From the NCBI RefSeq assembly GCF_020911925.1, contig NZ_CP087134.1, positions 4,030,001-4,094,000 on the forward strand: DNA of 64,000 bases, written 5' to 3'. Below the pieces are notes generated by a model. The model ran no database searches, was not told where the DNA came from, and was given only the letters and a program-made list of their open reading frames with translations. Every line of letters begins with the position of its first letter. The first letter of the stretch is position 1. Positions 58,971 to 64,000 of this stretch are shown piece by piece. This DNA comes from Flavobacterium cupriresistens (GTDB lineage: Bacteria; Bacteroidota; Bacteroidia; Flavobacteriales; Flavobacteriaceae). Both the position numbers and the translations under genes were made by a program.

Positions 58971-59195
58971 TTAAATTAATTTTTGATTTTCTATTTTAGA
59001 TAAAGTAAAATCTATCTTTGATTGCATTTTTTTAGAATATTCAAACGGTCTGTTAATTATTACATCATCGTTCATGAGTATTCCACGCTCTTGGTTTATG
59101 CAAATCCTTTCGCCAATTGAAAAAACGCTTTTGTTTTTTGCCGTGCAATACTCTAAAATCATTTGTAGTTCTTCAAGTCGTAATTCTCTATCCAT
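58971..59195 (-). CDS. hypothetical phage protein (74 aa)
   Basis: A small charged protein starting MDRELRLEELQMILEYCTAK with no family I recognise. It begins 24 bp after the HTH gene and ends 11 bp before the prohead protease. Its position matches the block where terminase large and portal genes would normally be, but it shows no likeness to either. Confidence 0.55.
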   Translation of the reverse strand: MDRELRLEELQMILEYCTAKNKSVFSIGERICINQERGILMNDDVIINRPFEYSKKMQSKIDFTLSKIENQKLI

Positions 59196-59219
59196 TTTTG
59201 TTACTCTTTTTATTGCTAA

Positions 59220-59477
59220 TTAAAATCGACTTTCTAATTGTTTGATTGCGGCTGTTATATCCTTAATTTCTCGTGCGGTTGCCGTTTTGTTTTCTAGCAA
59301 GGTTTTTAACTTGTCCTCTAAAATTCCGATATTCGTTTTATTCTCTTCTTTACTTGCTTTAATTGGTTTTAACCATAATTCAACAATCATTTCATTTAAC
59401 CCCAATTTTATTGCTATTTGTCTCTGACTTAAACCACGTTTAAATAACTGGACTACCCTTATTTTTTTTGTACACAT
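59220..59477 (-). CDS. HTH protein, terminase-small-subunit-like
   Basis: An 85-residue protein with an N-terminal helix-turn-helix (LFKRGLSQRQIAIKLGLNEM, residues ~12-31) and a charged C-terminal helix (~45-85). This layout is found in small terminase subunits and in short phage DNA-binding proteins. Its place at the start of the head-gene block supports a terminase role, but the large subunit is missing, so an alternative DNA-binding role is possible. Confidence 0.5.
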   Translation of the reverse strand: MCTKKIRVVQLFKRGLSQRQIAIKLGLNEMIVELWLKPIKASKEENKTNIGILEDKLKTLLENKTATAREIKDITAAIKQLESRF

Positions 59478-59509
59478 AGTTTTATCATTTACTTATAAAA
59501 ACACCAAAA

Positions 59510-59527
59510 CCACCTTTAAAAAGGTGG
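59510..59527 (-). terminator. hairpin with T-rich tail between early and head genes
   Basis: CCACCTTTAAAAAGGTGG folds into a short stem. On the minus strand it is followed by TTTTGGTGTTTTT, weakly terminator-like. It lies between the gene ending at 59582 and the HTH gene starting at 59477, and could separate early from head-gene transcription. Confidence 0.5.
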
Positions 59528-59581
59528 CTGGGCTGTGGTCAAGGAATTAAAAAAAGATGTCAGAAGTTTGTTTTAAAATCA

Positions 59582-59926
59582 TTAGTTGTTGTTATAATAT
59601 TGCTTTTTAAATATTGCGGTTTCTTGTAAATTTCCTTTGTTTAACTTGTAAAGTGTAGCTTGTTTTGATGCAAGCCCTAAATGGTTGCTTAATGTTATTC
59701 CAATACCCCTATTAACCTCTTCAAAATCAAATTCACTACAATTGAATAGTGTTACTATCGCTGTGCTTTTACCATTCAAAAACTCTACATTAGTTACTAT
59801 TGCGTGCGATGCTGTAATACCACTTAAAGCATTTAAATCGGGTTGTTGATTTCCTAATTTTTGAGAATTGTTTACTAATGCCAATTGGTTCAATACTGCT
59901 ACTTGGTTTTCTTGATTCGTTTTCAT
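59582..59926 (-). CDS. hypothetical phage protein (114 aa)
   Basis: A Gln/Asn-rich N-terminus (~1-35) is followed by a folded-looking part with VEFLNGKSTAIVTLFNCSEF and GITLSNHLGLASKQATLYKL. I do not recognise a family. It is flanked by hairpins (59510-59527 downstream, 59976-60005 upstream), which suggests it is expressed separately from its neighbours. Confidence 0.55.
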   Translation of the reverse strand: MKTNQENQVAVLNQLALVNNSQKLGNQQPDLNALSGITASHAIVTNVEFLNGKSTAIVTLFNCSEFDFEEVNRGIGITLSNHLGLASKQATLYKLNKGNLQETAIFKKQYYNNN

Positions 59927-59975
59927 AAGTTTGTCGTTCTAAAGATTTTAAAAATTCGTTTTTAAAGTTTCTAAG

Positions 59976-60005
59976 GGTGGCTTCTAGTAAAAGCCACCTT
60001 TTTTT
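59976..60005 (+). terminator. strong hairpin with T-run, plus orientation
   Basis: GGTGGCTT (59976-59983) pairs with AAGCCACC (59991-59998) and is followed by seven T residues on the plus strand. The surrounding genes run on the minus strand, so the T-run faces against them; it could protect against antisense reading or mark an inverted segment. It overlaps the stop codon of the 48-codon gene by two bases. Confidence 0.6.
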
Positions 60006-60150
60006 ATTGTCCTACGCTAATATTTACCTTTCTATTGTTTGTTAATGTGCAAATAGCAATCCCAAATAAATATACCGTTGTAGCAGTTTGCATACTGGTT
60101 AACTCATCACTTACGGTATGCACTTTTTTTGTTGTAATTGGATTTTTCAT
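60004..60150 (-). CDS. hypothetical small phage protein (48 aa)
   Basis: An ATG at 60150 opens a 48-codon frame (MKNPITTKKVHTVSDELTSM...) with one hydrophobic stretch (TVYLFGIAICTL, ~25-36). It is too short for many gene callers. Support is its place in a row of minus-strand genes and the lack of overlap with others; coding status is uncertain. Confidence 0.4.
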   Translation of the reverse strand: MKNPITTKKVHTVSDELTSMQTATTVYLFGIAICTLTNNRKVNISVGQ

Positions 60151-60191
60151 AATGTTGATTTTTTAATTATTACCCTGAGAAGTTTTTATCA

Positions 60192-60458
60192 TTATTCGTT
60201 AATTATTTTTGGTGGTAGTCCGTATGCTCTTATTAGTTCTTCTTTAAGAGAATATCTTAAGTGGTCATAGTCTAAAAGCCCGTATCTTAATCGTCCGCCA
60301 GTATTTTTAACTCTAATTATTTCACCATTAGCAATTTTTTGGCTTATAATTTCTTTAGTATGAGTTAATTTACCTTTAGCATTTTTGAACCAATAGAGGG
60401 AACTATCTTTAATGGCTAACTTTCCTTTATAAAAAACATAAGGATTATATCTACGCAT
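60192..60458 (-). CDS. hypothetical phage early protein (88 aa)
   Basis: A basic 88-residue protein with MRRYNPYVFYKGKLAIKDSS and EIISQKIANGEIIRVKNTGG; the middle resembles a small winged or HTH fold (TKEIISQKIANGEI) but I cannot assign a family. Its start overlaps the end of the previous gene by 8 bp, so the two are probably co-translated from the operator-controlled promoter at 60695-60702. Confidence 0.55.
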   Translation of the reverse strand: MRRYNPYVFYKGKLAIKDSSLYWFKNAKGKLTHTKEIISQKIANGEIIRVKNTGGRLRYGLLDYDHLRYSLKEELIRAYGLPPKIINE

Positions 60459-60663
60459 ATTTTTTTTTTAGTTTATCAATCATTTTTTCTTTTTCTAAGA
60501 TTATATTTTGCATACATAAAACAGCCGATTTATTATTTCGCATATATCTTGAAACTCCCGTACTTCTTTTTATACCTAAAACCTTACTTAATGTAATATA
60601 ATCCCCAGTTTCAATTTTCGATTTAATTGCCGTTTTAATTGCCTCTATTTCTTTTTCTTCCAT
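60451..60663 (-). CDS. putative phage early DNA-binding protein (70 aa)
   Basis: A 70-residue protein, first gene of the minus-strand early unit and divergent from the CI-like repressor: the classical place for a Cro-like or early regulator. The stretch DYITLSKVLGIKRSTGVSRY fits a helix-turn-helix, followed by a basic helix (EKEKMIDKLKKKYA). Its promoter overlaps the palindromic operator at 60701-60718. Function is inferred from position. Confidence 0.55.
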   Translation of the reverse strand: MEEKEIEAIKTAIKSKIETGDYITLSKVLGIKRSTGVSRYMRNNKSAVLCMQNIILEKEKMIDKLKKKYA

Positions 60664-60694
60664 ATATTTGCTTATTATTGAAACATTTATAATG

Positions 60695-60702
60695 CAAATA
60701 TA
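60695..60702 (-). promoter_or_regulatory. early phage promoter -7 box (minus strand)
   Basis: On the minus strand this reads TATATTTG, a perfect TAnnTTTG match, with TTG 23 bp upstream, within the 17-23 bp range. It is about 32 bp before the ATG of the 70-codon gene. The palindromic operator fills the space between the two boxes, so repressor binding there would block polymerase. Confidence 0.65.
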
Positions 60703-60758
60703 TCCAAAATATTGGATATTTATCCCAAATTAATTTAAAATTACCTATATTTTGGATA
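60701..60758. promoter_or_regulatory. phage repressor operators
   Basis: TATCCAAAATATTGGATA (60701-60718) is a palindrome with outer arms TATCCAA/TTGGATA. A second site, ATATTTTGGATA (60747-60758), is the exact reverse complement of the first 12 bases and overlaps the repressor's start codon. Both lie between the divergent early gene and the repressor, as expected for a lysogeny switch with autoregulation. Confidence 0.8.
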
Positions 60759-61183
60759 CTTCACGAAAAAGAATAATATATTTTATTGAAAATCAACGAA
60801 TTAAACCGAGTGAATTTTTAAAAAAAACTGAATTAAAAAAAGGTTTTATTGATAAATCGCATCAGGATTCGGGAGCGTCTGATTTATTTCTATCCAAAAT
60901 ATTGGAGAATTATCCAGAGCTATCTGCTGAGTGGCTTTTAACTGGAAAAGGCAAAATGATTAAAGAAGAAAAAAACGAGCATTTAAACAGTGAAAAAAGC
61001 ACGTTTAAAGAGCATTTAAATGATAATAAATTAGAACCCCTAAAAAAGGATTTAGAAAACGCACGTACCACGCTAGAGAACCAAAAATATATAATTGACT
61101 TGCAAAAAGACAAAATTGAAAACCTTAATCAAGAGGTTCAAAAATTAAAATCAGAAATAGAGCTATTAAAAGACAAAGAATAG
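60752..61183 (+). CDS. CI-like phage repressor (TTG start, no S24 peptidase domain)
   Basis: A 143-residue protein. The first ~65 residues resemble the HTH of Bacteroidota phage repressors (RIIYFIENQRIKPSEFLKKT, KGFIDK and LSKILENYPELSAEWLLTGKGKM). The C-terminal half is a coiled coil (~95-142, LENQKYIIDLQKDKIENLNQ and onward) instead of the LexA-like peptidase, so SOS-type self-cleavage is not expected and dimerisation would use the coil. The only plausible start is TTG 60752; an in-frame stop lies at 60731 and no ATG occurs before the HTH. It is divergent from the early genes and flanked by its probable operators. Confidence 0.75.
   Translation: MDTSRKRIIYFIENQRIKPSEFLKKTELKKGFIDKSHQDSGASDLFLSKILENYPELSAEWLLTGKGKMIKEEKNEHLNSEKSTFKEHLNDNKLEPLKKDLENARTTLENQKYIIDLQKDKIENLNQEVQKLKSEIELLKDKE
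60891..60906. promoter_or_regulatory. third operator-like site inside the repressor gene
   Basis: TATCCAAAATATTGGA is identical to 60701-60716 in the intergenic operator. It lies ~140 bp inside the repressor coding sequence, where it could allow looping or an autoregulatory roadblock. Confidence 0.6.
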
Positions 61184-61674
61184 AATCAAAAAAGCATTAA
61201 TAGCACTTAAAAAAGCGTTTTTTTTTATCTATAACCCGCCAAAACATAGTAAATACGGGGCTTTCACGGCTTTTCTAATGTTATTAAGTACCGTGAGTTT
61301 GTTGTTTTTATACATAAACAGGGCTTAAAGTATAATTAGGCATATATAAACTTGTTTATAAATTATAAACTTTGTCCACCCAAATGTCCACCCAACTGTC
61401 CATCCAATATAAAAAAAGCAAAATTTCAACTTTTGAATAATACACTTTATTTCATAAAAAAAGCCCCTTTATAGAGACTTAATTTTTAGTGTAAATATGC
61501 TTAAACATCAATTAAACGGGCATTTTACGCCGTTATTACACTTGTTTTGGTACTTACTTATACTAGTCGGTAATTAGTTTGTATTTAACAGGCATTTAAT
61601 TGGCATTTATTGGTATTTAAATGGAAATTTTGTTTTTAACTAATTTCGACCTTTTTTGCTGTGAAGTATTGATT
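61184..61674. other. gene-free right end of the prophage element
   Basis: No protein of useful length is seen. It holds a palindrome GTTTATAA-A-TTATAAAC (61354-61370), three 12-bp direct repeats TGTCCAyCCAAn (61373-61408) and the 18-bp end repeat AAATGGAAATTTTGTTTT (61619-61636). A possible 18-codon frame begins at 61384 but ends quickly. This is where an integrase gene would be expected, yet none is present. Confidence 0.5.
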
Positions 61675-61782
61675 TCATTGGTGTTTTCGACCTTTTTTAT
61701 ATTGTATGTACTTAGAACTATTGTTTAATAGCCCATAAAAGGAGCACAAAAAAAATAGCGAGTTAAGTACTTTTCTTCTCAT
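61675..61782 (-). pseudogene. severed 5' end of the giant adhesin gene (leader codons 1-15)
   Basis: ATG 61782 opens MRRKVLNSLFFLCSF, which matches the first codons of the paralogous fragment at 62457 (MRRKVLNAPFFLCSL). After codon 15 the match stops abruptly and the frame runs 20 more codons into unrelated DNA before TGA. The giant adhesin resumes the match exactly where this one ends (VSLFF..YSE.SA). I read it as the original start of the giant adhesin, cut off by the 54711-61741 element. An independent partial duplication is the alternative. Confidence 0.7.
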
Positions 61783-61938
61783 AAGCGTTACATATAAAAA
61801 TCCCCCATTTGGTATAAAATGGAAGGGAACAAATTAATTTTATCTAAATACTAAAAATTGAAATTCAGTTTATTCCTAAAATGAATCTCATTTCTTTGTT
61901 AATGACCGTTAAAAAGTCAAATAACATTTGTAAAAAAA

Positions 61939-61955
61939 TGCTGCAATGAACAGCA
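61939..61955 (-). promoter_or_regulatory. leader hairpin with T-run upstream of the severed adhesin start
   Basis: On the minus strand, TGCTG-loop-CAGCA is followed by seven T residues, about 157 bp before ATG 61782. A counterpart is present at 62584-62602 upstream of the paralogous copy. Another stem (CCATTT/AAATGG) sits about 20 bp before the ATG. It resembles a transcription attenuator. No gene is seen in 61783-62226. Confidence 0.5.
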
Positions 61956-62226
61956 CTAAAAAAAATTAAATTACACTTAGATTTCTATTTATCAGCTAAC
62001 TAATCCTAACCAAAACAGAAAACAACTTCAAAAAATAAAAGCTATTATGGTATTACTATATTATTTTTGAAAGCGAACATTTTACACTTCAAAATTAAAT
62101 TCTATAAAAAAGTAGAATTGTCGTCTACTTTACATTTGAAAAAAATAATATTCTCCGGACTACTCCCTATTTTAGCGACGTTATAGCATAGAATCAGCTA
62201 ATTCTTACAGCCTGCCGTTTCGATTA

Positions 62227-62457
62227 TCAACTTTCGGAATCAATTAAACGCCTTTGAATTGATTTTCTACCCAACAAGAAATCCTGTCTCGATAAATCGA
62301 TATAAACAGTTTCATTTTCGTTTTTAAAAGAAGACTCAAATACAGCTTTAGTACTGCTGTTGAGTTGATCCGTGTTTGCACTTAGTTCTGAATAACTAAA
62401 AAATAAAGAAACCAGAGAGCACAAAAAAAAGGGTGCGTTAAGTACTTTTCTTCTCAT
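62227..62457 (-). pseudogene. truncated paralogous N-terminus of a giant adhesin
   Basis: A 76-codon frame: MRRKVLNAPFFLCSLVSLFF, then YSELSA, VFESSFKNENETVYIDLSRQD. It aligns with residues 11-58 of the giant adhesin ([12 protein letters not shown]...[20 protein letters not shown]), including the signal peptide. After about residue 60 the likeness ends and the frame stops at 62227. It therefore looks like the 5' remnant of a second adhesin gene; the remainder of the DUF4347 domain is gone. Confidence 0.75.
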
Positions 62458-63134
62458 AAGCGTTAAGTATAAAAATGTCTCTACTTAAAAACAGTAGAGA
62501 ATTAATCAATTAATTGGTAGGCTTAAAAAATCTTACTCTATAGCAAACAGCCATCATTTGGGGCAGATAACGTTTGTTGAAAATTGCTGTGATTGGCAGC
62601 AACAAAAAAAATTGATTTGCGCTTAGCGCCTTATGTATGAGCTAGTTAAAATTAATTAAAAAAAAGTTAACAGAGCAACATTTATTAAACAAAATCAAAC
62701 AAATACATAAAAAAAATAGTCATTAATAAATTCAACAACTACTCAATCATTGGTTAATTCCGACAAAACAAAGGTTTCTTGAAGTAAACCTGCCTTATAA
62801 TACTTCTGAAAGTTTTATTTTGTTTACTTTTTTTTTCATTCTGTTTAACCTATCCTAAAAAATCCTGCCGCAATTTTCAGAATTCTCTCCCAGACCAACA
62901 TTTATAAATTTAGCACTATAAATAAATGAGGAGAAAATGTAAAAGTGTGCTCCGCCAATTTGGTATTGTGCAACAAAAGAGCTTCATAATTTTTTTGGCA
63001 AGTCGTTTAGAAATTCGCTACTCTTTTTTATCATAAATAAATCAAAAACAAGTCATTATAAATTGATTTTTGATTTTTAGTACCTCGTGTTCATCTTTGT
63101 TTTTTCGACAATTAACCTTAAAATAATATCTTAA
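62458..63134. other. gene-free region with an adhesin-type leader
   Basis: Next to the paralogous fragment are a perfect 8-bp hairpin (TCTCTACT/AGTAGAGA, about 62478-62500) and the TTGCTG/CAGCAA hairpin (62584-62602), both placed like those upstream of 61782. The remainder is AT-rich and presumably contains the promoter of the plus-strand barrel gene at 63135, which I could not locate with confidence. Confidence 0.5.
62584..62602 (-). promoter_or_regulatory. leader hairpin upstream of the truncated paralogue
   Basis: On the minus strand TTGCTG-loop-CAGCAA is followed by a short T-run, about 127 bp before ATG 62457. Sequence around it (AAAAAAATT and the flank) is alignable to 61939-61980 although diverged. 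It is a shared feature of both leaders. Confidence 0.5.
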
Positions 63135-63737
63135 ATGAAAACAAGTATTGTTATAACAATGTTATTCTGTATAATAACAGGATCAATCAAAGCACAGGAT
63201 TTTGACAATAATGAAGTACATGTGGCTTATAGTGATGGTTTTACTCTTGGTGCAATTGATTCCTTTTCAAATATTTTACCAACAGCCATTATTGATGGCT
63301 TTACAGGAGAAAAAACAAAGATAGAGTCCGAATCCTCTTTTGGTATGATAGAAGCCGGTTACAGGTATCAAATTACGGATAGAAGTAGAGTTGGACTTGA
63401 TCTTGGTTACCAGAATTACAGCTCTAAAATGATAACAGAAAAAACTTCAAAGACAGTAAAGAGAGCTGTTGACTACATATTGATTTTGCCTACTGCAAAT
63501 TACACTTATTTAAGGATACCGCTAGTAGACCTCTATGGTTCAGCAAGCATCGGTGCTTATCTTACGAACGAAAAAATAACAGAAACAAATCAGAACGTAA
63601 TTAAAAACAATTCTATCGATTTGGGTTGGCAGGTTAATCCAATTGGCTTGCGTGTTGGAGAAAAATTAAGCGGATTTGCTGAATTAGGATTTGGAATCAA
63701 AGGTTTTGTTACAGCTGGCGTTAATTACAAGTTTTAG
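63135..63737 (+). CDS. small outer-membrane beta-barrel protein
   Basis: A 200-residue protein with a signal peptide (1-20, MKTSIVITMLFCIITGSIKA). Amphipathic strands follow (FGMIEAGYRYQITDRSRVGL, RVGEKLSGFAELGFGIKGFV), ending in a C-terminal aromatic residue (GVNYKF). This is the pattern of porin-family or OMP-beta-brl barrels of 8-10 strands. It stands alone on the plus strand after a long leader. Function is unknown: structural, stress-related or adhesive roles are all possible. Confidence 0.75.
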   Translation: MKTSIVITMLFCIITGSIKAQDFDNNEVHVAYSDGFTLGAIDSFSNILPTAIIDGFTGEKTKIESESSFGMIEAGYRYQITDRSRVGLDLGYQNYSSKMITEKTSKTVKRAVDYILILPTANYTYLRIPLVDLYGSASIGAYLTNEKITETNQNVIKNNSIDLGWQVNPIGLRVGEKLSGFAELGFGIKGFVTAGVNYKF

Positions 63738-63796
63738 AGTTCTGTCTTTACTGCAAAAAGAATTGCTAACTTGACACCTCTATGAGCAAGAAAAAT

Positions 63797-63857
63797 GCCA
63801 CTGATCAATGGATTAAAATGATTTATAAAATCTGTGTAAATCCTTTTAATCAGTGGC
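63797..63857. repeat. inverted repeat 'GCCACTGAT ... ATCAGTGGC'
   Basis: Nine-bp perfect arms enclose AAAATCTGTGTAAATCC-like sequence, a dispersed repeat type that I associate with flavobacterial intergenic regions. It lies 60 bp after the barrel gene and may end its transcript. No gene is seen from 63738 to the window end. Confidence 0.6.
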
Positions 63858-64000
63858 AAAAAAATAATTTGTACCAAGTGGTGAAATTCGTCGCAAAATG
63901 ATGAAGGTGGTCGCGAAAACGAGGAATCTAAACAACTTCTTTTTTAATAACTTAAAAGAGTTAGATAGAATTTAATGGATTATACAGATCTCTTTTAAAC

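Larger units (their letters stand above)
54711..61741. mobile_element. ~7-kb prophage-like element inserted in the adhesin leader
   Basis: Boundaries are inferred by comparing the giant adhesin 5' end, the fragment at 61675-61782 and the intact paralogous leader at 62227-62457. Both junctions share CTTT (minus strand: 54710-54707 and 61741-61738), and joining them gives an in-frame leader. An 18-bp perfect inverted repeat (54743-54760 and 61619-61636) lies near both ends. Contents: repressor and operators, several small early genes, prohead protease, capsid, tape measure. No integrase, large terminase, portal or tail tube gene is present, so it is a remnant or a helper-dependent element. Confidence 0.75.

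Noticed and set aside
61384..61440. 18-codon frame MSTQLSIQ..., perhaps the start of a decayed integrase
   Set aside because: It is too short and consists mostly of the 12-bp repeats; no integrase motif follows in any frame.
62926..63036. Plus-strand frame starting MRRKCKSVL
   Set aside because: The MRRK likeness to the adhesin leader is on the opposite strand and only four residues long; no signal peptide follows.

Overview
The window looks like a chromosome segment of a Flavobacterium-type Bacteroidota. It is AT-rich, its intergenic promoters resemble the TAnnTTTG -7 box, and it carries a SusC/SusD pair, a PorP/SprF protein, a type B type-IX-secretion C-terminal domain, SprB repeats, and several intergenic repeat families I associate with this group. 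All identifications come from reading the sequence; no database search was run.

Layout. (1) 1-7643, minus strand: a SusC/SusD outer-membrane uptake pair, a secreted alkaline-phosphatase-superfamily enzyme, a DUF5690/MFS-like inner-membrane carrier and the start of an FAD-dependent oxidoreductase of the TIGR03364 type. This probably forms an operon for a phosphorylated or phosphonate compound. (2) 7644-8537: repeat-rich spacer. (3) 8538-14506: siderophore and iron region with a PLP decarboxylase, an N-hydroxylase and an AlcB-type acyltransferase (a DesA/B/C-like hydroxamate set without an IucA/IucC synthetase), an orphan NarL-type regulator and a PepSY transmembrane protein. A 227-bp element with 17-bp terminal inverted repeats interrupts the operon. 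(4) 14625-54736, minus strand: a three-gene type IX secretion operon that takes up 60% of the window. It encodes a giant ~12,400-residue adhesin, a PorP/SprF partner and an OmpA-family protein. The adhesin has an N-terminal DUF4347 domain with a caspase-like His/Cys pair, ~17 thrombospondin-3/EF-hand-like modules with interchangeable inserts, 13 superunits of six SprB modules each (about 79 SprB modules in all), DUF11/DUF7507-like domains and a type B sorting domain. (5) 54711-61741: a ~7-kb prophage-like element with a CI-like repressor and operators, several small early genes, a terminase-small-like HTH protein, ClpP-type prohead protease, capsid and tape measure. Terminase large subunit, portal, tail tube, lysis genes and integrase are absent. 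(6) 61742-64000: orphan leader regions and 5' fragments of adhesin-like genes, then a small outer-membrane beta-barrel protein.

The most interesting result is how (4), (5) and (6) connect. The prophage-like element appears to have inserted inside the signal-peptide codons of the giant adhesin gene. The first 14-15 codons and the 5' leader remain at 61738-61782 and beyond, while the rest of the gene continues at 54710. A paralogous truncated copy (62227-62457) keeps the unbroken version of this N-terminus and shows where the break lies. The adhesin's present start codon falls in a short sequence repeated near the element's end, and an 18-bp inverted repeat is present close to both ends.
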